Shown here piece after piece: positions 1 through 7,122 of a stretch of DNA of 15,630 nt; position 1 is the stretch's first letter, and every line of letters begins with the position of its first letter. The notes under the pieces were generated by a model, which made no database searches, was not told the origin of the DNA, and worked only from the letters and a program-made list of their open reading frames with translations. The stretch comes from Candidatus Eiseniibacteriota bacterium (GTDB lineage Bacteria > Eisenbacteria > RBG-16-71-46 > SZUA-252): contig JAEHDN010000130.1 of the NCBI GenBank assembly GCA_016880395.1, forward strand, positions 1 through 15,630, written 5' to 3'. A program made the position numbers and the translations under genes.

Positions 1-119
1 ACCTCGGTCCGCTTCCCGGCGCTCCGTCCGATCGCGCCGAGCAGCTCGACGGTGGTCGACTTCCCATTGGTGCCGGTCACCGCCAGGATCGGCGCGCGCG
101 CTACCGCGAATCCGAGCTC
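1..119. repeat. left arm of inverted repeat (murD fold-back)
   Basis: The reverse complement of this arm matches 270-388 base for base (paired positions sum to 389) except at four places. The pairs are 105/284, 102/287, 66/323 and 48/341, so 115 of 119 positions agree. In the murD reading frame all four differences fall in third codon positions and leave the amino acid unchanged (Ala, Val, Asn, Val). The match ends sharply at 119/270 and reaches the window edge at 1, so the true arm may be longer. The synonymous-only pattern says the two arms are separate alleles of a functional murD rather than two copies carrying random sequencing errors. Confidence 0.95.
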
Positions 120-269
120 CAGCTCGGGCGCCACCGGGATCCCGCGCCGCGCCGCCTCGACGAAGAGCGGGAGGTCGGCCGGCACGCCCGGGCTCGTCAC
201 CACGAGATCGCAGCCGTCGAGCGCGGAGACATCCATGGTGCCGTAGCGCACCTCGACGCCGCGCCCCTC
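1..269 (-). pseudogene. murD: minus-strand fragment of murD, end of domain 1 into the P-loop
   Basis: On the minus strand, in the frame whose codons start at 269, 266 and so on down to the edge, the translation reads as MurD. It begins GRGVEVRYGTMDVSALDG, continues CDLVVTSPGVPADLP and GIPVAPELELGF, and ends in the ATP-binding loop TGTNGKSTTVELLG. The first part is the end of MurD domain 1 (the UDP-MurNAc-Ala binding Rossmann domain with its conserved SPGVP motif). The rest duplicates what the plus strand carries from 270. The fragment has no start inside the window: to the right of 269 the minus strand runs antisense to the other murD copy. It also leaves the window at 1. It could be part of an intact murD allele on a chimeric contig, or a remnant of a real inverted duplication. 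Confidence 0.85.
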
Positions 270-388
270 GAGCTCGGATTCGCCGTGGCGCGCGCGCCGA
301 TCCTGGCGGTGACCGGCACCAACGGGAAGTCGACCACCGTGGAGCTGCTCGGCGCGATCGGACGGAGCGCCGGGAAGCGGACCGAGGT
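270..388. repeat. right arm of inverted repeat (murD fold-back)
   Basis: This is the partner of the arm at 1-119. It encodes the start of the MurD central domain, including the P-loop GTNGKSTT. The junction lies in a small palindromic patch at 267-275, where CTCGAG and GAGCTC overlap. That kind of microhomology is where a polymerase or an assembly graph can turn back on itself. Confidence 0.95.
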
Positions 389-1343
389 GCTCGGCAACAT
401 CGGCACCGCGCTCTCCGAGCGCGCCGAGGAGGTCCCCGAGGACGGCTGGCTCGTGGTCGAGGTGTCGAGCTTCCAGCTCGAGCTCTGCACGCGCTTCCGC
501 CCCCAGGTGGGCGTGATCCTCAACGTCACCCCCGACCACCTCGACCGCCACGGCTCGATGGAGCGGTACGCGGAGATCAAGGCGAGGCTCTTCGCGTTCC
601 AGACCGAGCGCGACGTTCGCGTGCAGCCGCTCGCCGATGCGCGGCTCGCGCGGCTGCTCGAGCCCATGCGCTCCGCCCCGGTCTGGTTCGGCTCCGCCGA
701 CCCCACGGGGGACGGCGTGTGGGAGGAGAAGGGAATCCTCCAGTTCCGCTTCCGGGGACGGGAGGGGATGATCCTCCGCCGCGAGGACGCGCTCCTCCGC
801 GGGCCGCACAACACGGAGAACATCTGCGCGGCCGCGGGCGCCGCTCTGGCGGCCGGCGTGTCCGAGCGCATCGTGGCCCGCACGCTCAAGGAGTTCCGCG
901 GGCTCCCGCACCGGCTCACGCAGGTGGCCGAGATCGAGGGGGTGCGGTACGTCAACGATTCCAAGGCCACGAACGTCGACGCGATGAAGCGCGCGCTCGA
1001 GTCGTTCGAGGAGCCGATCACCTTGATCGCGGGAGGACGGGACAAGGACGGGGACTTCGAGGCGATCGCGTCTCTGGTCCACGAGCGGGTGCGGCACGCC
1101 GTCTACGTCGGGGAAGCGACGTCCAAGCTCGAGCGCGCCTGGTCGCAGGTGCCTTCGACGCGGGCGAAGACCCTCGAGGAAGCGGTGGCCATGGCCCGGT
1201 CCCACGCGACCCCAGGAGGGGTCGTCCTCCTCTCTCCCGGCTGCGCGAGCTTCGACATGTTCCGGAACTTCGAGGAGCGGGGAGCACGCTTCGAGGCGGC
1301 CGTGATGGAGCTGAAGCGCTCCGTCGAGCGGGGGCGCCGATGA
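270..1343 (+). CDS. murD: MurD, UDP-MurNAc-L-alanine--D-glutamate ligase, 5'-truncated
   Basis: MurD is a cytoplasmic ATP-dependent ligase that adds D-Glu to UDP-MurNAc-L-Ala in peptidoglycan precursor synthesis. Recognisable MurD homology starts at ELGFAVARAPILAVTG (270) and runs to the stop. The P-loop GTNGKSTT follows at once, then GNIGTAL, VEVSSFQLE, NVTPDHLDRHGS, and EIKARLF with the lysine that is carbamylated in Mur ligases. The C-terminal domain shows GPHNTENI, GLPHRL, NDSKATNVDA, LIAGGRDKDGDF and the closing LLSPGCASFDMFRNFEERG. About 357 residues are present against roughly 440-450 for the family. The missing part is domain 1, which appears instead on the minus strand at 1-269. GTG at 285 is the first in-frame start codon but lies inside a conserved segment, so it is not a natural start. 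The usual NADD-like stretch after the carbamyl-lysine is replaced by QPLADAR. The gene overlaps ftsW by ATGA. Confidence 0.93.
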   Translation, partial: ELGFAVARAPILAVTGTNGKSTTVELLGAIGRSAGKRTEVLGNIGTALSERAEEVPEDGWLVVEVSSFQLELCTRFRPQVGVILNVTPDHLDRHGSMERYAEIKARLFAFQTERDVRVQPLADARLARLLEPMRSAPVWFGSADPTGDGVWEEKGILQFRFRGREGMILRREDALLRGPHNTENICAAAGAALAAGVSERIVARTLKEFRGLPHRLTQVAEIEGVRYVNDSKATNVDAMKRALESFEEPITLIAGGRDKDGDFEAIASLVHERVRHAVYVGEATSKLERAWSQVPSTRAKTLEEAVAMARSHATPGGVVLLSPGCASFDMFRNFEERGARFEAAVMELKRSVERGRR

Positions 1344-2506
1344 GCCAGCTCCTCGCCGCGCCGCGGCTCGACCGCACGCTCCTCCTCACGGTGGCCGCGC
1401 TCACCGCGCTCGGGCTCGTGATGGTCTACTCCTCGAGCGCCTTCCTCGGCGCGGAGCGGTACCAGTCGGAGTACTTCTTCCTCCAGCGCCATGCCTTCCG
1501 CGTCCTCCTCGGCCTCGTCGTGCTGCTTGTCGCGGCGCGGATCGACTACCACGTCTACGCCCGCTGGGCGGCCTGGGCGTTCGGCGCCAGCGTGGGGCTC
1601 CTCGTCATGCTCCTGGCGCTCGGGGGCGAGGTGCGCGGCGCGAACCGATGGCTCTCCTTCGCGACGTTCAACATCCAGCCGACCGAGCTGGCGCGGGTGG
1701 CGTGCGTGGTCTATCTCGCGCGGCTGCTCGACCGGAAGGGGGACCGGATGGCCTCCTTCCGGGACGGCGTCCTCCCGGCCTGCATCACGCTCGGCGTCCT
1801 CTCCGTGCTGATCCTGCTCCAACCCAACCTCGGGAGCACGATCGCGCTCCTCTCCACCGGCTTCGTCATGCTCCATCTCGCGGGTGCCCGGGCCCGACAT
1901 CTCGGACTCCTCGTTCTCTGCGGCGCCGTCGCTGCATGGGTGCAGGTGCTGCGCCACCCGTATATGATGGAGCGGGTCGCGGCGTGGCGGGGGCTGTGGG
2001 GGGGCTCGATCGATGCCCTGGGGCGCAACTGGCAGCTATCGCAATCGATCCTCGCGCTCGGATCCGGGGGAGTTCTCGGCACCGGGCCGGGGCACGGGCT
2101 CCAGAAGGTCTTCTTCCTTCCGGATCCCCATACGGATTTCATCTTCGCCGTGATCGGCGAGGAGCTGGGCTTCGTGGGAACCGCCCTCGTGCTGGCGGCC
2201 TACCTCGCGCTCTTCCTCCGCGGACTCAAGATCGCGGGGTCGGCGCCGGACCGCTTCGGCTTCCTCCTCGCCGCGGGGCTCACCGTGAACTTGTCCGTCT
2301 ACGTCGCCATGAATATCGCGGTGGTGACCGGCGTGATCCCGACGACCGGATTGCCGCTGCCGTTCCTCAGCTACGGGGGCTCGGCCCTCGTCGTGAACCT
2401 GGGAGTCATCGGTGTCCTACTCAACATCGCGAGTCAGATGGAATCCGGTATCCGAACACGCGCGTTCGCCGCGCCCACCGGAGGCCGGCGCCCGGGTGGC
2501 CGCTAG
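1340..2506 (+). CDS. ftsW: FtsW, SEDS-family septal peptidoglycan glycosyltransferase
   Basis: FtsW is the inner-membrane SEDS glycosyltransferase that polymerises lipid II at the division site with its partner class B PBP. The 388-residue product is within the normal range and is almost entirely hydrophobic helices (about ten can be seen). Family motifs include LGLVMVYSSSA in the first helix and GANRWLSFATFNIQPTELAR, which is the classic SEDS loop. QPNLGSTIAL and the large extracellular loop with NWQLSQSILALGSGGVLGTG follow. PDPHTDFIFAVIGEELGFVG carries the aspartate that is essential in SEDS enzymes, and GLPLPFLSYGGSALVVN closes the core. ATG at 1340 overlaps the murD stop (ATGA), which implies translational coupling. 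The last 20 or so residues are a basic, Gly/Pro-rich cytoplasmic tail. FtsW rather than RodA is favoured by its place between murD and murG. Confidence 0.96.
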   Translation: MSQLLAAPRLDRTLLLTVAALTALGLVMVYSSSAFLGAERYQSEYFFLQRHAFRVLLGLVVLLVAARIDYHVYARWAAWAFGASVGLLVMLLALGGEVRGANRWLSFATFNIQPTELARVACVVYLARLLDRKGDRMASFRDGVLPACITLGVLSVLILLQPNLGSTIALLSTGFVMLHLAGARARHLGLLVLCGAVAAWVQVLRHPYMMERVAAWRGLWGGSIDALGRNWQLSQSILALGSGGVLGTGPGHGLQKVFFLPDPHTDFIFAVIGEELGFVGTALVLAAYLALFLRGLKIAGSAPDRFGFLLAAGLTVNLSVYVAMNIAVVTGVIPTTGLPLPFLSYGGSALVVNLGVIGVLLNIASQMESGIRTRAFAAPTGGRRPGGR

Positions 2507-2519
2507 CGGAGCGCCGCCC

Positions 2520-3635
2520 GTGCGTCTCCTCGTGGCGGCCGGCGGCACCGGCGGCCACGTCTATCCGGGAATCGCCATTGCCGAGGAGTGGATGCGCTTG
2601 CACCCGGATTCGCAGGTGACCTTCGTGGGGACGGCCCGCGGTGTGGAAGCGAAGGCCGTGCCGGCGGCGGGGTTCGCCTTCCGTCCGATCGAGGCGCGCG
2701 GCTTCCCGCGCCGGCCCAGTCTCGGAGCGTTGCGCTCGCTCTGGTCCTTCGGGCGCGGCTTCGCACAGATGGCGACGATCATCAAGGAGATCAAGCCGGA
2801 CGTGATCATCGCGACCGGCGGCTACGTCAGCGGCCCCGCCGCGGTCTGGGCGAGGCTCCTCAGCATCCCGCTCGTGCTCCAGGAGCAGAACTCGGTTCCC
2901 GGCGCCGCGAACCGCTGGCTCAGCCTGATCGCGAGTCAGGTGCACATCAGCTTCGTCGAGTCGCGGCACTATTTCAGGAGAAAGAACCACCTCAAGGTGA
3001 CCGGGAATCCGATCCGTCCGGCGCTCCTCCGGCAGGACCGTGCGAGCGCGTACGAGGCGCTCGGTCTCGACCCGACGCGCCGCACGCTCCTCGTCTTCGG
3101 CGGGAGCCGCGGGGCGGCGAGCATCAACCGCGCGGTCGCGGGGGCGCTCCCGCTCCTCGCGCGCGTCCCATCGGTCCAGGTGATCTGGCAGACGGGCGCG
3201 GAGGACGAGACGGCCATGACGGAGGCGAGTCGCAGCGCCCCGTTCCCCGTGCGCGTGCGCGCGTACGTGGACCGCATGGAGGAGGCGTATGCGGTCGCCG
3301 ATCTCGCGATCTGCCGCTCCGGGGCGATGACGATCACGGAGCTGACCGCGTGCGGCGTGCCGTCGATCCTGATTCCCTATCCGCACGCCGCGCGGAATCA
3401 CCAGACGCAGAACGCGCGGGGCCTCGTGGACCGTGGCGCCGCGGAGATGATCGCCGATGTTGAGCTCGATCCGGCCGAGCTGGCGGGCCGGGTGGAGGCG
3501 CTCTTCCGGGACGAGGCCAGGCTCCGGCGCATGGGGCGGAACGCGCGCGCCTTCGCGCGCACGAACGCCGCGGAGAAGATCGCGCGCTCGATCGAGTCGC
3601 TGGTCGGGGTCGGCGCCCCGATCGACGAGAGCTAG
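2520..3635 (+). CDS. murG: MurG, lipid II-forming N-acetylglucosaminyltransferase
   Basis: MurG transfers GlcNAc from UDP-GlcNAc to lipid I on the cytoplasmic membrane face, giving lipid II for FtsW. From GTG at 2520 the protein is 371 residues, a normal length. It has the G-loop AAGGTGGHVYPG at residues 6-17, TGGYVSGP near 99-106, and QEQNSVPG near 121-128. The second GT-B lobe has GGSRGAASIN near 194-203 and the donor-binding CRSGAMTITEL near 265-275, then IPYPHAARNHQTQNA. I chose GTG 2520 because MRLLVAAGGTGG matches the usual short N-terminus and GGAG lies eight bases upstream. A second candidate, GTG at 2496, would overlap ftsW by 11 bases with GGAGG further upstream and add eight residues. 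The murC start follows four bases after this gene's stop. Confidence 0.95.
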   Translation: MRLLVAAGGTGGHVYPGIAIAEEWMRLHPDSQVTFVGTARGVEAKAVPAAGFAFRPIEARGFPRRPSLGALRSLWSFGRGFAQMATIIKEIKPDVIIATGGYVSGPAAVWARLLSIPLVLQEQNSVPGAANRWLSLIASQVHISFVESRHYFRRKNHLKVTGNPIRPALLRQDRASAYEALGLDPTRRTLLVFGGSRGAASINRAVAGALPLLARVPSVQVIWQTGAEDETAMTEASRSAPFPVRVRAYVDRMEEAYAVADLAICRSGAMTITELTACGVPSILIPYPHAARNHQTQNARGLVDRGAAEMIADVELDPAELAGRVEALFRDEARLRRMGRNARAFARTNAAEKIARSIESLVGVGAPIDES

Positions 3636-3639
3636 GAGG
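3634..3639 (+). promoter_or_regulatory. AGGAGG directly abutting the murC start
   Basis: A perfect AGGAGG Shine-Dalgarno overlaps the murG stop (TAG at 3633-3635) and touches the A of the murC ATG with no spacer. Normal spacing is about 5-9 bases, so this site is poorly placed for de novo initiation at 3640. Terminating ribosomes from murG probably reinitiate here. No better in-frame start was found nearby. Confidence 0.6.
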
Positions 3640-5007
3640 ATGTACGGGCGGATCCGGCGGATCCATCTGGTGGGGATCGGGGGAAGTGGGATGAGCGGGA
3701 TCGCGGAGGTCCTCCTGAATCTCGGGTACGAGGTTTCGGGATCGGACATGAAGGAAGGGGAGGCGGTGGCCCGCCTGCGCGGGCTCGGCGCCCGGATCGC
3801 GGCCGGCCACGCGTCCGCGAACGTCGACGGAGCCGACGTCGTGGTCGCCTCGACGGCCATCGGCGAGGGAAACCCCGAGGTGGCGCATGCGCACGAGCTC
3901 GGGATCCCCGTGATCCCGCGGGCGGAGATGCTGGCCGAGCTGATGCGGATCAAGGTCTCGGTGGCGGTCGCCGGGGCTCACGGCAAGACGACGACCACCT
4001 CGATGGTGGGGGACATCCTCGCGCGCGGCGACCTCGACCCGACCGTGATCGTGGGCGGGCGGCTCAAGGCGGTCGGCGCGAACGCACGCCTCGGCCGCGG
4101 CCCGTTCCTCGTGGCCGAGGCCGACGAGAGCGACGGCTCCTTCCTCCTCCTCTCGCCCACGATCGCCGTCGTCACCAACATCGATCTGGAGCATCTCGAC
4201 TTCTACCAGGACCTGGACGGCATCCGGGATGCCTTCCTTCGCTTCGCGAACCGCGTTCCCTTCTACGGCACGGTGGTGCTTCCGGCCGACGATCCGAGCG
4301 CTACCGCCATCCGCGGCGACGTGCACCGGCGCGTGCTCACGTACGGGTTCGAGCACGAGGCCGAGTTCCGGGGCCTCGATCTCGAGGTCGGGCGACGCGG
4401 CTCGCGCTTCCGGGTCGAGGTGCACGGAAGGAACGAGGGCTGGATCGACCTCCAGGTCGCCGGAGCGCACAACGCGCGGAACGCGCTCGCGGCCACGGCC
4501 GCGGCGTGGGAGCTCTCGGTGCCGTTCGAGACGATCCAGGCCGCGCTCCGCGACTTCGCCGGCGTGGGGCGCCGGCTCGAGGCCCGAGGCCAGGTGCACG
4601 GGGCGCTCTGGGTCGACGACTACGCGCACCACCCCACCGAGATCGACGCCGCTCTCTGCGCGCTCCGGACATCGTACGGACGCCCCATCGTGGCGGTGTT
4701 CCAGCCTCATCGCTACACGCGGACGAAGGCGCTCCTCGACCGCTTCGCCGCCTGCTTCCATGGCGTCGAGACGCTGGTGCTCCTCCCGATCTATCCCGCG
4801 GGCGAGGCGCCGATCGAGGGAGTCACCTCGGAGCGGCTGGCCCAGGCGATCGCAGCCGCGGGGGGGCCGCGCGTGGTCCTCGCGCACTCGTTCGCCGAGG
4901 CGGCCGAAGCGGCCGCGAAGGAGCTCCGGGCCGATGGACTGCTCGCCACCATCGGCGCCGGCGACGTCTATCGCATCGGCGAGCTGATCCGGGGAGGTGC
5001 GGCGTGA
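3640..5007 (+). CDS. murC: MurC, UDP-N-acetylmuramate--L-alanine ligase
   Basis: MurC is the cytoplasmic ATP-dependent ligase that adds L-Ala to UDP-MurNAc, the step before MurD. The 455-residue product is full length. Domain 1 opens with the UDP-binding VGIGGSGMSGIAEVLLNLG (residues 11-29) followed by YEVSGSD. The P-loop AGAHGKTTTTSM sits near 111-122. EADESDGSFL near 160-169 and TNIDLEHLDFY near 179-189 are MurC-specific. HNARNALAA, GVGRRLE, DDYAHHPTEI and FQPHRYTRT follow in the central and C-terminal domains, and the end has IYPAGE and IGAGDVYRIGE. The N-terminus has only nine residues before the GIGG loop, so ATG 3640 is the only sensible start despite its abutting ribosome binding site. 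The stop overlaps the ftsQ GTG start by GTGA. There is no murB fusion or murB gene next to it. Confidence 0.97.
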   Translation: MYGRIRRIHLVGIGGSGMSGIAEVLLNLGYEVSGSDMKEGEAVARLRGLGARIAAGHASANVDGADVVVASTAIGEGNPEVAHAHELGIPVIPRAEMLAELMRIKVSVAVAGAHGKTTTTSMVGDILARGDLDPTVIVGGRLKAVGANARLGRGPFLVAEADESDGSFLLLSPTIAVVTNIDLEHLDFYQDLDGIRDAFLRFANRVPFYGTVVLPADDPSATAIRGDVHRRVLTYGFEHEAEFRGLDLEVGRRGSRFRVEVHGRNEGWIDLQVAGAHNARNALAATAAAWELSVPFETIQAALRDFAGVGRRLEARGQVHGALWVDDYAHHPTEIDAALCALRTSYGRPIVAVFQPHRYTRTKALLDRFAACFHGVETLVLLPIYPAGEAPIEGVTSERLAQAIAAAGGPRVVLAHSFAEAAEAAAKELRADGLLATIGAGDVYRIGELIRGGAA

Positions 5008-5843
5008 GAGCGGGGTACGCGGGTCTTCCAACCTACAAGCGCCCGGCCCGGCGCCGGCGGAACCGGCGGATCCTGGCGGCCGGGCTCGGCCTCCTCGTCC
5101 TGACTCTCGTCGCGCCGCTCCTCGAGGGTCCGTGCGCGCGGGCTCTCGGAGCGATCCCGCTCTTCCGCGCGGAGCGGATCGAGGTGGCAGGGCTGCTCTA
5201 TCTCTCGCCGGACGAGGTCCGGTCGTGGATTCCGGTGCGGGAGCGCGAGAACCTGCTCCTCATCCACCCGAACGAAGTCGCGGCCGCGCTCCGCCTCCAT
5301 CCGCGCATCGCCGACGCGCGCGTGTCCCGGCATCCGGGCCGCCTGCGCATCGACGTGATCGAGCGGCGCACGTTCCTGCTCGTGAACGCGGGGACCCTGC
5401 TCGAGGTGGACGCGACCGGCACGATCCTCTCACCGCTCGACCGGGGCCTGGTCGCGGACCGTCCAGTCCTGTCCGGCGTCCCGTTCCCGACGGTGAAGCC
5501 CGGTGCGAGAGTCACGACCGCGCGGCTCGGGGACATCCTCCGGCTCGTCCAGGTGCTCGAGTCCCCGGATGTCGGGCTCGTCTCGGACGTGTCCGAGGTC
5601 GTGTCGGTGGATCCGCATCGCGCCATCCTCCGCCTGTCGCGGGATCAGGTGCCGATCACGGTAGACCCGGAGCGGGCCACGGTCGCGTCGATGCGCGCGC
5701 TCTCGGCCGCGCTCCGCGACCTCCGCGAGCGGGAGCGGCACGTGCTTTCCGTCGACGTGCGATACCGGGGGCAGGTCGTGGTGCGTTGCGCGCCCGAAGA
5801 CAGCGTGAGCGCGGCGGCGCCGCCGCCGCGCGGGACCACCTAG
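5004..5843 (+). CDS. ftsQ: FtsQ, POTRA-containing divisome protein
   Basis: FtsQ is a bitopic membrane protein that links early and late divisome parts in the periplasm. The 279-residue protein has a strongly basic cytoplasmic N-terminus (YKRPARRRRNRR, residues 11-22). One membrane helix follows at about 23-42. A POTRA domain spans about 54-122, from FRAERIEVAGLLYLSPDEV through LHPRIADARVSRHPGRLRI to IEVRR-like VIERR. The C-terminal beta domain follows, with LLEVDATGTILS and DRPVLSGVPF. It ends in an Ala/Pro-rich tail. The GTG start at 5004 overlaps the murC stop (GTGA) and has GGAGG about six bases upstream. FtsQ sequences diverge fast, so the call rests on domain order and on the place between murC and ftsA as well as on the motifs. 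Confidence 0.92.
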   Translation: MRAGYAGLPTYKRPARRRRNRRILAAGLGLLVLTLVAPLLEGPCARALGAIPLFRAERIEVAGLLYLSPDEVRSWIPVRERENLLLIHPNEVAAALRLHPRIADARVSRHPGRLRIDVIERRTFLLVNAGTLLEVDATGTILSPLDRGLVADRPVLSGVPFPTVKPGARVTTARLGDILRLVQVLESPDVGLVSDVSEVVSVDPHRAILRLSRDQVPITVDPERATVASMRALSAALRDLRERERHVLSVDVRYRGQVVVRCAPEDSVSAAAPPPRGTT

Positions 5844-5853
5844 GGGGGCGGAC

Positions 5854-7086
5854 ATGGCGGACGGACCGATCTACGCGGGGCTGGACATCGGAACCACCAA
5901 GATCACGGCGGTGGTGGCGGAGCCCGAGGCGTCCGGCGAGGGCATTCGAATTCTCGGCTTCGGCTGCGCTCCCTCCGACGGCCTGAAGCGCGGCGTCGTC
6001 GTGAACCTGGAGCGGACCGTCCGCTCGATCCAGCACGCCGTGCAGGAGGCCGAGCGGACCTCGGGGCGGAGCGTGAAGAGCGTCTCCGCGGGCATCGCGG
6101 GCGACCACATCCGCGGGATCAACAGCCGCGGCGTCATCGCCGTCTCGCGCAAGGATTCCGAGATCCGCCCCGTCGACGTGGCGCGGGTGATCGAGGCGGC
6201 CAAGGCGGTCGCGATCCCCGCCGACCGGGAGATCCTCCACGTCCTGCCGCAGCAGTACGTCGTGGACGACCAGGACGGGATCCGCGACCCGACCGGGATG
6301 TCGGGCGTTCGCCTCGAGGCCGAGGTGCACATCATCACGGGCGCCGCGTCCGCCTGCCGGAACGTGCTCCGCGCCGCGGAGCGTGCGGGGCTCCAGGTCG
6401 ACGAGCTGGTGCTCGAGCCGCTCGCGTCGGCGTCCGCGGTGCTCCGCCCCGACGAGAAGGACCTCGGGGTCGCGCTCCTCGACATCGGAGGCGGCACCAC
6501 CGACATTGCGGTTTTCTACGAGGGCTCGGTGAGGCACACTGCGGTCATCGGACTCGGCGGCGCGAACGTGACGAACGATCTCGCGATCGGTCTCCGGACG
6601 CCGGTTGAGCGGGCCGAGCTCTTGAAGCTCGCGTCGGGCTGCGCGCTCACATCGATGGTGCGACCGGACGAGACGGTCCGCGTGCCGAGCGTGGGCGGGC
6701 GTCCCGACCGCGACATCTCGCGCCACATGCTCGCGATGATGATCGAGCCGCGCGTCGAGGAGATCTTCGCGCACGCGAACAAGGAGATTCGCAAGCACCA
6801 CATGGCCGCCGATCTGCTTGGCGGGGGCGTCGTGCTGACGGGAGGCGCGTCGCTCCTGCCGGGGATGACCGAGCTGGCCGAGCAGGTGTTCGACATGCCG
6901 GTCCGCCGGGGCGCTCCCGTGGGCTTCACTGGAATGGAGGACACGATCACGGACCCGCGATACGCGACCGGCGTCGGGTTGGCGATGCACGCCTACCACA
7001 ACGACGGCGGCCGGCGCGTCGCGGATGGGAACTGGATGGGTCGTATCGGCGTGGGGATTCGTCGTTGGATCGAAGAGCTGGTTTAG
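5854..7086 (+). CDS. ftsA: FtsA, actin-like membrane tether of the Z ring
   Basis: FtsA binds ATP, polymerises, and anchors FtsZ filaments to the inner membrane. The 410-residue protein has the actin-fold phosphate 1 motif AGLDIGTTKITAVVAE at residues 8-23. Subdomain 1C follows (about 85-165), which replaces actin subdomain 1B and includes GINSRGVIAVSRKDSEI and VLPQQYVVDDQDGIRDP. Phosphate 2 is LLDIGGGTTDIAVF at 208-221, and the adenosine motif is GGGVVLTGGASLLPG near 323-337. The C-terminus NWMGRIGVGIRRWIEELV (393-410) is the amphipathic membrane-targeting helix. It starts at ATG 5854 behind a G-rich ribosome binding site, ten bases after ftsQ. The order ftsQ-ftsA-ftsZ is the standard dcw order. 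Confidence 0.98.
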   Translation: MADGPIYAGLDIGTTKITAVVAEPEASGEGIRILGFGCAPSDGLKRGVVVNLERTVRSIQHAVQEAERTSGRSVKSVSAGIAGDHIRGINSRGVIAVSRKDSEIRPVDVARVIEAAKAVAIPADREILHVLPQQYVVDDQDGIRDPTGMSGVRLEAEVHIITGAASACRNVLRAAERAGLQVDELVLEPLASASAVLRPDEKDLGVALLDIGGGTTDIAVFYEGSVRHTAVIGLGGANVTNDLAIGLRTPVERAELLKLASGCALTSMVRPDETVRVPSVGGRPDRDISRHMLAMMIEPRVEEIFAHANKEIRKHHMAADLLGGGVVLTGGASLLPGMTELAEQVFDMPVRRGAPVGFTGMEDTITDPRYATGVGLAMHAYHNDGGRRVADGNWMGRIGVGIRRWIEELV

Positions 7087-7122
7087 GACCGGCGCAACCG
7101 CTTCGCACAGGGAGGAAGTGAC

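Noticed and set aside
52..246. Small plus-strand open frame inside the fold-back
   Set aside because: It is the antisense of the minus-strand murD fragment; the same peptide string appears antisense to the other murD arm, as expected from the inverted repeat.
285..287. GTG as the natural murD start
   Set aside because: It lies inside a conserved MurD segment that continues upstream in the other copy; accepting it would mean a MurD without domain 1.
1..388. The inverted repeat as an insertion sequence end, integron site or phase-variable invertible element
   Set aside because: Both arms are murD coding sequence, not terminal repeats; there is no recombinase or transposase nearby, and the spacer is the adjoining part of the same gene.
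3334..5031. Long minus-strand open frame opposite murC
   Set aside because: No recognisable motif, and the opposite strand encodes a full-length MurC with every family motif.
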